Shown: positions 41,349-50,159, counted from the first letter of the stretch. The stretch: DNA of 64,000 bases from Luteococcus sanguinis (GCF_039527675.1 NZ_BAAAKI010000002.1:62001-126000); one strand, 5' to 3'. Program-made: numbers and translations. Notes: generated by a model from the letters alone, not told the origin.

Positions 41349-41354
41349 TAGGGT
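41349..41354 (+). promoter_or_regulatory. -10 box of the leaderless rnj transcript
   Basis: TAGGGT ends 6 nt before the GTG at 41361; no Shine-Dalgarno sequence is present. Confidence 0.6.
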
Positions 41355-41360
41355 GGAGCG

Positions 41361-43043
41361 GTGACTGGCGAACTACGAACCCCACCTGCCCTGAAGCCCG
41401 GCGTACTGCGCGTCATCCCTCTGGGAGGCCTGGGCGATGTGGGCCGCAACATGTCCTGTTACGAGATCGATGGTCAGATCCTGCTCATCGACTGCGGCGT
41501 GCTGTTCCCCGAGGACGACCATCCCGGCGTTGACCTGATCCTGCCCGGCCTGGACTTCCTGGCCGACCGGATGGACGACATCATCGGGATGGTGCTCACC
41601 CACGGGCACGAGGACCACATCGGCGCCGTGCCCTACCTGCTGCGCCGCCGCAGCGACATCCCGATCTGGGGCTCGAAGCTGACCCTGGCCTTCGTCGAGG
41701 CGAAGCTGCGCGAGCACCGCATCCGCAACACGAACCTCGAGGTGGTGGCGGAGGGTGACCGTGCCCGCGTCGGCCACTTCGACCTGGAGTTCCTGGCCGT
41801 CAACCACTCCATCCCGGACGCCCTGGCGGTGATGATCCGCACCGCCGCCGGCAGCGTGCTCAACACCGGCGACTTCAAGATGGACCAGTTGCCGCTGGAC
41901 GGACGCATCACCGACCTGCGCGGCTTCGCCCGGCTCGGCACCGAGGGTGTCGACCTGTTCATGGCCGACTCCACCAATGCCGAGGTCCCTGGGTTCACGA
42001 CCCCGGAGAAGGACGTCGTCCCGGCCATGGAGCGCGTCTTCGAGCAGGCCGACCAGAAGCTCATCGTCGCCTGCTTCGCCTCCCACGTGCACCGCGTGCA
42101 GCAGGTGCTGAACATGGCCGTCAAGCACGACCGCAAGGTCGTCTACGTCGGGCGCTCGATGGTGCGCAACATGGCCACCGCCCGCGACCTGGGCTACCTG
42201 AGCGTGCCGGGCAACACGCTGATCGAGCTCAAGGAGATCGACAACTACCCGGCCGACAAGGTCGTCATCATCTCCACCGGGTCGCAGGGCGAGCCTCTGA
42301 GCGCCTTGGCCCGGATCGCCAACAAGGAGCACCCCGTGGTCGAGGTGGGCCCCGGTGACACGGTGTTGCTGGCCAGCTCGTTGATCCCCGGCAACGAGAA
42401 CGCCGTCTACCGCGTCATCAACGGGTTGTCGCGGCTGGGGGCCAAGGTCGTGCACAAGGGCAATGCCCTGGTGCACGTCTCCGGCCACGCCAGCGCCGGC
42501 GAGCTGCTCTACTGCTACAACGTCATCAAGCCGCGCAATGCGATGCCGATCCACGGCGAGATCCGTCACCTGATCGCCAATGCCAACCTCGCGAAGGCGA
42601 CCGGCATGCGCGACGAGAACGTCATCGTCGCCGAGGACGGTGTCGTGGTCGACCTCCACCACGGCCGGGCCCGCGCGGTGGGCAAGGTCGACGCGTCCTA
42701 CATCTTCGTCGACGGCTCGACGGTCGGCGACATCACCGAGAGCGAGCTCACCGACCGCCGCATCCTGGGCGAGGAGGGCTTCATCTCCGTCGTCACTGCG
42801 GTGAACCTGCACGACAACACGGTGGTCTCCGGGCCCGACATCCATGCCCGCGGCTTCATCGAGGGCGACCAGGCCTTCGACCGGGTGCGCCGCGAGGTCA
42901 CCGAGAAGCTGGTCCAGGCGATGGAGGAGGGCGTCGACGACACCCATCGGCTGCAGCAGATCGTCCGCCGCGTTGTCGGGCGTTGGGTGAGCTCCACCTA
43001 TCGCCGTCGCCCGATGATCATCCCGGTGGTCGTCGAGATCTGA
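41361..43043 (+). CDS. rnj: Ribonuclease J
   Basis: 560 aa. RNase J combines 5'-3' exonuclease and endonuclease activity in mRNA decay and rRNA maturation. Metallo-beta-lactamase motifs are complete: VLTHGHEDHIGAVPYLL (residues about 77-93), VNHSIPDALAV, LNTGDFKMD and ADSTNAEVPG. The beta-CASP part has CFASHVHRVQQVLNMA, STGSQGEPLSALARIA and VHVSGHASAGEL. The C-terminal domain ends RRRPMIIPVVVEI. GTG 41361 is leaderless. Together with pnp and rnc it makes three RNA-decay genes in one window. Confidence 0.97.
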   Translation: MTGELRTPPALKPGVLRVIPLGGLGDVGRNMSCYEIDGQILLIDCGVLFPEDDHPGVDLILPGLDFLADRMDDIIGMVLTHGHEDHIGAVPYLLRRRSDIPIWGSKLTLAFVEAKLREHRIRNTNLEVVAEGDRARVGHFDLEFLAVNHSIPDALAVMIRTAAGSVLNTGDFKMDQLPLDGRITDLRGFARLGTEGVDLFMADSTNAEVPGFTTPEKDVVPAMERVFEQADQKLIVACFASHVHRVQQVLNMAVKHDRKVVYVGRSMVRNMATARDLGYLSVPGNTLIELKEIDNYPADKVVIISTGSQGEPLSALARIANKEHPVVEVGPGDTVLLASSLIPGNENAVYRVINGLSRLGAKVVHKGNALVHVSGHASAGELLYCYNVIKPRNAMPIHGEIRHLIANANLAKATGMRDENVIVAEDGVVVDLHHGRARAVGKVDASYIFVDGSTVGDITESELTDRRILGEEGFISVVTAVNLHDNTVVSGPDIHARGFIEGDQAFDRVRREVTEKLVQAMEEGVDDTHRLQQIVRRVVGRWVSSTYRRRPMIIPVVVEI

Positions 43044-43083
43044 TCCTCCACAGCCGGGCTTCCAGGTGCAGGGAACGGGCGGT

Positions 43084-43113
43084 TTGGCCGTCCCCGCCCG
43101 GTCGGGCTATCAT
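43084..43113 (+). promoter_or_regulatory. Promoter of rpmB
   Basis: -35-like TTGGCC (43084-43089), an 18-nt spacer, and -10 TATCAT (43108-43113). It is the clearest two-element promoter in the window; the leader is about 75 nt. Confidence 0.55.
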
Positions 43114-43192
43114 TCTCGGGTTGCCCTTTTGGGCCGACCCCCCGGCGGTTCGCTGCTGGGACTTCCAGAACCATCTATCGAGGAGTACCACA

Positions 43193-43378
43193 ATGGCTGC
43201 CGTGTGCGACGTCTGCGCCAAGGGCCCGGGCTTCGGCCACAACGTGCCGTGGTCGAAGAAGAAGACCAACCGCCGTTGGAACCCGAACATCCAGCGCGTC
43301 CGTGCGACCGTGAACGGCACGCCGAAGCGCGTCAACGTGTGCACCTCCTGCCTGAAGGCTGGCAAGGTCACCCGCTGA
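43193..43378 (+). CDS. rpmB: 50S ribosomal protein L28
   Basis: 61 aa. MAAVCDVCAKGPGFGHNVPWSKKKTNRRWNPNIQRV and CTSCLKAGKVTR are standard for the short L28 type; the pairs CDVC and CTSC form a zinc-binding C+ version. GAGGAG lies before the ATG. It forms a single-gene unit closed by a strong terminator. In many actinobacteria a DAK-domain gene and recG follow; here 7 kb of accessory DNA intervenes. Confidence 0.97.
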   Translation: MAAVCDVCAKGPGFGHNVPWSKKKTNRRWNPNIQRVRATVNGTPKRVNVCTSCLKAGKVTR

Positions 43379-43412
43379 CCCCAGCCCGTCCGGGCACCTG
43401 ATCACCACGCAG

Positions 43413-43443
43413 GGCCGCCGCTCGTCACCGACGAGTGGCGGCC
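43413..43443 (+). terminator. Terminator of rpmB
   Basis: GGCCGCCGCTCGTC (43413-43426) pairs with GACGAGTGGCGGCC (43430-43443) with one G-T pair and a 3-nt loop; outer ACGCAG/CTGCGT arms extend it. Confidence 0.8.
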
Positions 43444-43611
43444 TTGCTGCGTGTTCCAGCAGCGTCCATGTCTTTTTATTGGGCCTGTTTCTCTGACCGG
43501 TATCTGCGGGTGATGTTTGTCACTTGTATGGGTGCATGTCGGGAGTGTCCTTCGAGGAGATGTTCAACGCGATCTGAGCCGTCGGCTCGTTTCCCGAGCC
43601 TGCCGAGGGAT

Positions 43612-44136
43612 TCAGTCCTGTTCGAACTGGGCGTTGAAGTCGGTTCCCCGCTGATGGTCCAGGATCACCGAGGTCTCGGTGCTGGCGATGGCGCGGTGCT
43701 CACTGAGGTCGTGCAGGACGAAGGCGCGCAGCTCGGTGGGATTGGAAGCGGCCACCCACAACACGAAGTCGTAGTGGCCGCCCAGGAAGAAGACATTGAG
43801 GACGGCGGGCAGCTTCGCCAGTCGTTCGGTCTCGGGTTGGAGTTCCTCGCGGGAACCGGGATGAATCCGCACGAAGATCAGTGCCTGCAGCGGCCGCCCG
43901 ATGGCGGTGGTGTCAACCTCCGCGTGGATGCCGCTGATCACCCCCGCCTCGCGCAGGGCCTGGACACGTGCGTGGCTCGTCGACTCGGCCGTCTTGGTGG
44001 CCGCTGCGAGGGCCGCATTGCTCATCCGACCATTCTCCATCAGGAGTCTGATGATCTGGTGGTCGGTGGCGGCCAGCTGACGTGGGCCCTTGCTCCTTGG
44101 GCCGCCCTGGGCGTGGTGTAAGGCGTCTTTGGTCAC
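43612..44136 (-). CDS. Lrp/AsnC-family transcriptional regulator
   Basis: 174 aa from the GTG at 44136. The HTH region reads QLAATDHQIIRLLMENGRMSNAALAAATKTAESTSHARVQALREAGVI, and the effector-binding RAM domain follows (RPLQALIFVRIHPGSREELQ, LNVFFLGGHYDFVLWVAASN). Lrp-type regulators sense amino acids. The start is uncertain: other upstream codons would enter degenerate DNA. It marks the left side of an accessory segment. The 43444-43611 stretch before it is AT-richer than average and holds no feature I can name. Confidence 0.85.
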   Translation of the reverse strand: MTKDALHHAQGGPRSKGPRQLAATDHQIIRLLMENGRMSNAALAAATKTAESTSHARVQALREAGVISGIHAEVDTTAIGRPLQALIFVRIHPGSREELQPETERLAKLPAVLNVFFLGGHYDFVLWVAASNPTELRAFVLHDLSEHRAIASTETSVILDHQRGTDFNAQFEQD

Positions 44137-44139
44137 ATG

Positions 44140-44311
44140 GGTGAGACCACTGACTCTTGGTCCGTCCGTGTGCGGCGGCCCCGTGCGCAGCCTCCTCGAC
44201 CTCACCCATGGCGTCGAAGTCCAACTTCGAGTGGCTGCGCCTTCCCGGGCCAATCATCCGGTACAGCAAGGCCATCAGACCGACCCACACGGGAGCCGCC
44301 AGCAGCGCCAT
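44140..44311 (-). pseudogene. Unidentified membrane-protein fragment
   Basis: Reads MALLAAPVWVGLMALLYRMIGPGRR then SHSKLDFDAMGEVEEAAHGAAAHGR: one hydrophobic helix and a charged tail, like the C-terminus of a transporter. It lacks a proper beginning and runs straight into the Lrp gene region without its own stop. Possibly the remains of a permease once controlled by the Lrp regulator. The family cannot be named. Confidence 0.35.
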
Positions 44312-44487
44312 CCGGGAGTCCTTGGACTGAGGAAGAACTCGAGGTCGTTTCGCTTCGCGAATCCTGCGAGCTGCGAACGGTTCCGCAGCCGTATGTCAAC
44401 AAGAGCCGTCGCGCCGCTGTCGGAGAGCAGACCGAAGAACTCGCGCGCCTTCTTCTTCGTGAACCCGATGGTAAACAGCCGCATCAT
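44275..44487 (-). pseudogene. Truncated DUF488-family gene
   Basis: From ATG 44487 (GGGAGG upstream) the frame reads MMRLFTIGFTKKKAREFFGLL, SDSGATALVDIRLRNRSQLA and GFAKRNDLEFFL, the N-terminal third of DUF488 proteins. After residue 53 the similarity stops (PRTPGWRCWRL) and the frame ends at 44275. The family usually has 120-180 residues, so this is a truncated copy joined to unrelated DNA at about 44328. Confidence 0.75.
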
Positions 44488-44534
44488 CTTGCCTCCCACG
44501 GTCGGTGAACCTGCTTGCCACGAGACCCGCTAGG

Positions 44535-44540
44535 TACAGT
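44535..44540 (+). promoter_or_regulatory. -10 box of the leaderless UvrA-like gene
   Basis: TACAGT ends 6 nt before the ATG at 44547; no Shine-Dalgarno sequence. Confidence 0.5.
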
Positions 44541-44546
44541 TCCGAA

Positions 44547-47213
44547 ATGGATCACCTTTCCTCAGTGTCCACCCACGTCCATCCCGATGTCCGGGTGCGT
44601 GGTGCCCGCGAACACAACCTCAAGGACGTCGATCTCACGGTTCCGCGTGACGCGATGGTTGTGTTCACGGGCGTGTCCGGATCCGGGAAGTCCTCCTTGG
44701 CTTTCGGCACGTTGTACGCGGAGTCGCAGCGGCGCTACTTGGAGTCAGTTGCCCCGTACGCGCGGCGACTGATCGACCAGGCGGGTGTCCCCGACGTCGA
44801 CTCCATCACCGGGATGCCGCCCGCAGTCGCCTTGCAGCAGCAGCGCGGAGGGCGCAGCGCGCGCTCCTCTGTAGGCAGCATCACCACGCTGTCGAGTGTG
44901 GTTCGGATGCTCTATTCGCGAGCCGGTGAATACCCAGACGGTCAGCCGATGCTCTACGCCGAGGACTTCTCCGCGAACACCGTGCAGGGCGCGTGCCCCG
45001 AGTGCCACGGCATCGGCAGAGTGTACGCGGTGACCGAGGAGCGGATGGTGCCCGATCCCTCACTCACCATCCGGGAGCGCGCCATCGCATCGTGGCCGAC
45101 CGCCTGGCACGGCCACCAGTTGCGGGACGTGCTCGTCGCGCTCGGCTACGACGTCGACGTACCGTGGAAGGATCTGCCGAAGAAAAATCGGGACTGGATC
45201 CTCTATACCGACGAGACCCCCTTCGTTCCCGTCCACTCTCGACTCACACTCGCCGAAGCGCGCCGGGCAATCCGAGCAGGAATCGAGCCGAGCTACTCGG
45301 GCACCTTCGTCGGCGCGCGGCGGTACGTGCTCGACACTTTCGCGAACACGAAGAGCGCGTCGATGAAGCGCCGCGTAGCCCAGTTCATGAGCGCGGCGGT
45401 CTGCCCGGTGTGCCATGGGAAGCGGCTCAAACCCGAAGCACTGACGGTGACGTTCCAAGGACTCGATATCGCGGACTTCTCAGCCTTGCCACTGCGTGAA
45501 TTGGCTGAGCTCCTCGAATCCGTCGTCGCCGAGTCTGACAGCGAGGGCGAGACCTCCGGCGCCGTGGTAGACGTCGCGACCAGACGTGAAGCCGTCGAGC
45601 AGCGCGTTGCTGCTGGCGGCTCCGCACACTCCGCTGCGCCGGATGTCCGTCGCACACCGAATCAGTCTGTCGAGAAGCGCGCAGCGGCAGCCCGCCTGGG
45701 CGCAGAATTGCTGGACCGCCTGCGCCCCATCATCGATCTCGGACTCGGTTACCTCTCGCTAGGTCGCACTACGCCGACACTGTCCGGAGGGGAGCTACAA
45801 CGACTTCGACTCGCCACGCAGCTCACGTCGGAACTGTTCGGTGTTGTCTACGTCCTCGACGAACCGTCAGCCGGTCTCCATCCGCACGACGTCACCGCGC
45901 TGCTGGGTATTCTCGACGGGCTGAAGCAGCGCGGCAACAGCCTCTTCGTCGTGGAGCATTCCGTCGACGTGATGCGGCACGCGGACTGGCTGGTCGACAT
46001 CGGCCCTGGAGCCGGGGAACGCGGCGGGCGCGTGATCTACAGCGGACCCACGGACGGGCTCGCGGAGGTCGACGAGTCGGTGACGCGCGGATACATCTTC
46101 GGGGGCAGCGGCCTTCCACCGCACCAGCCCCGTGCCGCCCACGACTGGTTGCAGCTGGAGCACGTCACCCGCAACAACCTGCGGGACGTATCCGTGGCGC
46201 TACCGCTCGGAACGCTCACGGCTGTCACTGGCGTGTCAGGGTCGGGGAAGTCCAGCCTTGTCAGTCAAGTCCTGCCTGCCCTCATCGGCGCCAGACAAGG
46301 AGACGCCCCTCGCGTCGAGGAGGAAAGCGCTGAGGCCGACGCCCTGCTCCTCACTGACGAGTCCGATGAACTCGGAGGGTCGGTCGAGGGCGATCTCACG
46401 ACCGTCCGGCGTGTGGTGAGCATCGACCAGAAACCCATCGGCCGCACGCCCCGCTCCAACGTCGCGACCTACACAGGACTCTTCGATCATGTGCGGCGCC
46501 GGTTCGCCGAGACGCTGGAAGCTCGGACACGCGGATACAAGCCCGGTCGGTTCTCCTTCAATGTCGCAGGTGGCCGTTGCCCGACCTGTGAAGGAGAAGG
46601 CTCCGTGATGGTCGAGCTGCTCTTCCTGCCCTCGGTCTACACCGTGTGTCCCGACTGCCATGGCACGCGCTATCAATCGAGCACCCTGGAGATCACCTGG
46701 CGAGGGCGCAACATCGCGGAAATCCTCGCGATGAGCGTCGAAGAGGCTCACGAGTTCTTCGCCGGCGAGGACGACGTGATGCGCTCCCTCACCTCGCTGG
46801 TCGATGTCGGGCTCGGTTATCTGCGCTTGGGACAGCCGGCCACAGAGCTCTCCGGTGGGGAGGCGCAGCGTGTGAAGCTGGCCACCGAACTGCAACGAGC
46901 GCAGCGCGGCGACACTCTGTACGTGCTCGATGAGCCGACCTCCGGCTTGCACTGTGCCGACGCAGACCGTCTGGTTACCCACCTTCAGACTCTCGTCGAT
47001 GCGGGCAACACGGTCGTGATGGTGGAACTCGACATGCGAGTGGTCGGCGCAGCCGACTACGTCATCGATCTCGGGCCGGGAGCCGGTGACAACGGCGGCA
47101 CAGTGGTCGCGTCCGGAACGCCAGCAGAGGTCGCCGCGTCCAGAAACAGCGCTTCAGCACCGTATCTCGCCGCCGCCCTCGCCGAGGCCGCGACGCTGAC
47201 GTCAGGGGCATAA
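44547..47213 (+). CDS. UvrA-like ABC ATPase (UvrA2/drug-resistance type)
   Basis: 888 aa; ATG 44547 is chosen from the leaderless promoter. Two ABC modules: Walker A GVSGSGKSSLAFGTLYAES (residues about 40-58) and GVSGSGKSSLVSQVL (about 560); signatures LSGGELQRLRLATQL and LSGGEAQRVKLATEL; Walker B VVYVLDEPSAGLHPHD and LYVLDEPTSGLHCAD. Zinc pairs lie in CPECHGIG, CPVCHGKR, and CPTCEGEG with CPDCHGTR. It is shorter than housekeeping UvrA and resembles the UvrA2/DrrC group, which protects against DNA-binding drugs in actinobacteria. TAA stop and lower GC than the neighbours suggest acquisition. Confidence 0.88.
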   Translation: MDHLSSVSTHVHPDVRVRGAREHNLKDVDLTVPRDAMVVFTGVSGSGKSSLAFGTLYAESQRRYLESVAPYARRLIDQAGVPDVDSITGMPPAVALQQQRGGRSARSSVGSITTLSSVVRMLYSRAGEYPDGQPMLYAEDFSANTVQGACPECHGIGRVYAVTEERMVPDPSLTIRERAIASWPTAWHGHQLRDVLVALGYDVDVPWKDLPKKNRDWILYTDETPFVPVHSRLTLAEARRAIRAGIEPSYSGTFVGARRYVLDTFANTKSASMKRRVAQFMSAAVCPVCHGKRLKPEALTVTFQGLDIADFSALPLRELAELLESVVAESDSEGETSGAVVDVATRREAVEQRVAAGGSAHSAAPDVRRTPNQSVEKRAAAARLGAELLDRLRPIIDLGLGYLSLGRTTPTLSGGELQRLRLATQLTSELFGVVYVLDEPSAGLHPHDVTALLGILDGLKQRGNSLFVVEHSVDVMRHADWLVDIGPGAGERGGRVIYSGPTDGLAEVDESVTRGYIFGGSGLPPHQPRAAHDWLQLEHVTRNNLRDVSVALPLGTLTAVTGVSGSGKSSLVSQVLPALIGARQGDAPRVEEESAEADALLLTDESDELGGSVEGDLTTVRRVVSIDQKPIGRTPRSNVATYTGLFDHVRRRFAETLEARTRGYKPGRFSFNVAGGRCPTCEGEGSVMVELLFLPSVYTVCPDCHGTRYQSSTLEITWRGRNIAEILAMSVEEAHEFFAGEDDVMRSLTSLVDVGLGYLRLGQPATELSGGEAQRVKLATELQRAQRGDTLYVLDEPTSGLHCADADRLVTHLQTLVDAGNTVVMVELDMRVVGAADYVIDLGPGAGDNGGTVVASGTPAEVAASRNSASAPYLAAALAEAATLTSGA

Positions 47214-47350
47214 CCTTCTCCCACGAGCGTGATGCTCAGCAGGCGCAAGCTGTCGACGAACTCCCGAGGCGCCTCGACAGTGGGGACATGCGCGGCAGCT
47301 GGTGCGACGACGACTTCGGTGCCGAGCCGACTGGCCATCTCTACCTGCAC
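47214..47350 (-). pseudogene. C-terminal fragment of an alpha/beta hydrolase gene
   Basis: The minus strand reads MASRLGTEVVVAPAAAHVPT then VEAPREFVDSLRLL, the end of an alpha/beta hydrolase containing the catalytic-His region (AHVPTVEAPREF, compare GHLPHLEAPE). Nothing of the rest of the gene is present; upstream the sequence changes to Rhs-like DNA at about 47365. It probably came with the UvrA-like gene. Confidence 0.6.
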
Positions 47351-47429
47351 GTCGAACGGCCAAGCTTAGTCGTCGGCGGCGCGCCCACCCCAGAAGGGCA
47401 CTCCGATCGACGCCACCCCACCCACCCGG

Positions 47430-49386
47430 TCGGGGGCCTACCGGTGCCGGCGGTCACCACCAGCCACGACGCCGCCGGTCGGGTGACCGGCACCACGTCA
47501 GCGGCCGGGTCCACGGCCATGACGTACGACGGCTGGGGCCGCCAACTCACCTACTCCAACACCCCGCCGGACAGGTCGCGGACACGTCGACCACCAGCTA
47601 CGACAAGCTCGGGCAGGTCACCAAGGTCACCGACAACACCGGTGAGGCCCGCTACACCTATGGTGGGACCGACGCGAACGGGCAGGTCGAGACCCGTGGC
47701 CTGGTCACCAAGGTCGAACAGACCAGCGGCGGGATCACCCACTCCGCGACAGCCGCCTACGACGCCCAGGGCAAGGTCACCGTGGAGAAGCTGCCCGGCG
47801 GGATCACCCGCCGGCACAGCTGGGATCCTGCAGGGGAACTGGTCGACCTGGTCTACTCCGGACGTGGCACCGACCCCGACACCGGCGCGACGGTGGATGA
47901 CCAGCCCTGGTTCGGCTGGTCCGCGACCACCGACGCCGCCGGCCGCACCGTCCGAGAATGGTCCACCGACGGCGGGTCCTCCTACACCGCCACCACCGGT
48001 GCCCAAGCGGTGAGGTCGGACCGGTACTACACCTACGACAAGGCCGGGCGCCTCACTCAGGTTGATGACATCACCGGCAACCCCGCTGGCGACGCCACCG
48101 TCCCCTGCACCCGCCGCGGATACGGGTTCGACGCCAACGGCAACCGCACCAGCCAAACCAGCGCCACCAACACCGCCTGCGTGGACACCGGAGCCACCAC
48201 CCTCACGCGGGCGTACAACGGGGCCGACCAGCCCACCACCGGCGCCAACGCCCAAGGCGCCTACAGCTACGACCCGCTCGGGCGTCAGACCAGCATCCCC
48301 GCAGCTGACACCGCCAACCCGTCGCGTGGTGACATGGCGCTGGGCTACTACGACACCGACGCCGCCCAATCCATCAGCCAGGGCGACGTGCGTGTCACGT
48401 TCACCCTCGACGGGGCCGGCAGGCGCCTCGCCCAGAACACCACCGTCGGACCCGTGGTCGTTCCCGGTGCCGTCGCCGGCACCGTGGTGCGGCACTACAC
48501 CGACGCGTCGGACAACCCGGCCTGGACCGTCGAGGTCCGCGATGGCACCCAGACCACCACCAGGTTCGGGTCGTTGACCGGCGACGGGCTCGGCATCACC
48601 TACACCATCACCAGCGGAGGGACCACCGCCGAACTCGCCCTCGCTGGGCTCCGGGGGGACATCAACGCCACCATCACCCTCGACGGCACCAACCCCGCCG
48701 CGGGCATCGACGTATGGCGAGACTGGACCGAATACGGCCAACCTGGACAACCAGTCACCTCAAGCGCTGCCGGCTCGGCTGCAGCCGGATACGGCTGGCT
48801 GGGACAATACGAACGCGCCACGCTCGATGCCCTTGGGGTCACGTTGATGGGGGCCCGGCTGTACAACCTCCAAACTGGACTGTTTACAAGTTTGGACCCG
48901 GTCTACGGTGGAAATGCCACGAGCTATGGATATCCAAATGATCCCGTGATGAATAGGGACAGGACCGGGCGATACGCATACTCATTTGACTTTAGCTTGG
49001 GGTGGGGGAGTCGCCATACGTCCCCGCAACATCTCGGCTATGTTCTGACCCACGCTTTCGCTGCAGTGTTTCCAATACCAAGCTTGTGTTGGAACATGTG
49101 GGTTGGGGGCCGATGCTCCCTTTCCGGAAACCCGGTTAGAGTGACGAGTCGTTGGTCCACTGGGATGCAGTTTCTCTCGCTGCCGGGCCACAAGGAAGGG
49201 GCTGGCAAGCACATCACCTTTAACATCTACAAGGGGAGTTGGGGAATCCTGCACCTACGCGTCACGGCTTGGGGCTCAGATGTTACGAAGTGTGACCGCA
49301 ATAGGGTGTGCGCTTGGGGCAACAAGCGGGTGGCTAAGGCTATGTGGCGGCAGCTGGCTGCGAACTTGGTGCTCTCTACACTCTGA
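47430..49386 (+). pseudogene. 5'-truncated Rhs/YD-repeat gene with a toxin-like C-terminus
   Basis: Begins in mid-repeat (VPAVTTSHDAAGRVTGTTSA, MTYDGWGRQLTYSNT), shifts frame at 47562-47565, then stays open to 49386 (VADTSTTSYDKLGQVTKVTD, GYGFDANGNRTSQ, YSYDPLGRQTS). YD dipeptides recur as in Rhs shells. Adding one C to the four-C run restores a continuous frame (NTPAGQVAD), so this is a one-base deletion or an error. The Rhs core ends with LGQYERATLDALGVTLMGARLYN and SYGYPNDPVMNRDRTGR, followed by 137 unrelated residues. No start codon or secretion signal remains, so expression as such is doubtful; it may be a displaced Rhs tip kept for recombination. Confidence 0.82.
48973..49386 (+). other. 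Candidate polymorphic-toxin C-terminal module
   Basis: 137 residues after the Rhs shell end (DPVMNRDRTGR). Base composition falls here compared with the shell. The text includes SPQHLGYVLTHAFAAVFPIP, NPVRVTSRW, MQFLSLPGHKEGAGKHITF and TAWGSDVTKCDRN, with four Cys (SLCWN, GRCSL, KCDRN, VCAWG). I have the impression that the SLPGHxEGAG pattern recurs in other actinobacterial Rhs tails, but I cannot name a family or activity. Position and composition fit an exchangeable effector domain. Confidence 0.55.
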
Positions 49387-49493
49387 CGTGGGCCTGAAGC
49401 CTTGGCGGGTGCTCGTCGGATCGACGAAGCATGCTGCATAATAAAGCTGTGTCCTTCACTTTCGAGCCCCCCATGCCCCCGAAGGAAAGGTCC

Positions 49494-49769
49494 ATGCCGG
49501 AGAATCTGTGGCCGGTCTGGTCCGGTCTGGCAGTTCCCCTGTCGGTGGTAGCAGGCGCTTTCCTCGGCATGAAGCTCATAGGTGGTTATGAAGTACGAGC
49601 GAACTCGGTTGCGTTGATAGTGCTTTGGGGATTCACTGTGGCGGCGCTGGCTCTCCCTGTGGTGATCGCCATCGTGGGTAGGTGCAAAGTCTCGGCAGGT
49701 GAGCTGATCGTGATCCTGTTCGTGGGAACTTTGGCTGAGTTCGTCGGGTGCATGCTGGCAGCATTCTGA
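49494..49769 (+). CDS. Small membrane protein, candidate immunity protein
   Basis: 91 aa from ATG 49494, chosen for the strong GAAGGAAAGG upstream; the in-frame ATG at 49431 has none. Three hydrophobic segments: VWSGLAVPLSVVAGAFLGMKL, VALIVLWGFTVAALALPVVIAIVG and LIVILFVGTLAEFVGCMLAAF. It starts 107 nt after the Rhs tail on the same strand, where immunity genes of polymorphic toxins sit, and shares its lower GC. No family recognised. A membrane immunity protein would suggest a membrane-targeted toxin; this is inference only. Confidence 0.6.
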   Translation: MPENLWPVWSGLAVPLSVVAGAFLGMKLIGGYEVRANSVALIVLWGFTVAALALPVVIAIVGRCKVSAGELIVILFVGTLAEFVGCMLAAF

Positions 49770-49779
49770 CCCCCTCCCC

Positions 49780-49950
49780 GGCAGTGCTGGCGAGCCGTTC
49801 CCCACGGGCCTGGTGAGGGGCCTGCTCTGTACGCCATGCAACTCGTCGGCGGAGCCGGCCGGGATCCGCACCCGGGAGGACGTGTGGTCCACCTACACGA
49901 CCCAGCCACCGATCGGGGAGTATCACGTCAGCTACCCGCCTCGGCGATAG
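49780..49950 (+). pseudogene. Fragment of an HNH endonuclease VII-like gene
   Basis: One frame reads TGLVRGLLCTPCNSSAEPAG and ends VSYPPRR at a TAG. GLVRGLLCxxCN is the zinc/His-Cys end of recombination endonuclease VII (HNH) domains, and ...PP...Y at the end is also usual. The N-terminal part with the first Cys pair and catalytic His is missing. A short-lived remnant of a nuclease module from a mobile element or toxin. The rest of the interval to 50159 shows nothing I can support. Confidence 0.4.
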
Positions 49951-50159
49951 GCAAAGAACCGCGACGACCTCTGAAGTCCCCAGCTCATCGCCTGGTTCCC
50001 GCTGGACAGAAGGCGGCGCGTCTCAACTATCACTGACCACGAGAAACCGGCGTCCGCTGGGGCACCTTCTATCGGGTAGGCGACATCCCCCGGAAACTCC
50101 CGGCCCCAGGACGGCTGGGGGCGGGGGGTGAATCGGGCCAACTTTGAAAGGCAAGGCCA

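Noticed and set aside
47288..48013. A second plus-strand gene overlapping the Rhs frame
   Set aside because: Only its first 90 residues show YD repeats; beyond the C-run it becomes Pro/Arg/Thr-rich nonsense. It is the upstream part of the same Rhs gene before a one-base deletion.
49836..50036. A 66-residue open frame after the immunity-like gene
   Set aside because: It has no ribosome binding site or recognisable motif and overlaps, in another frame, the HNH-like remnant.
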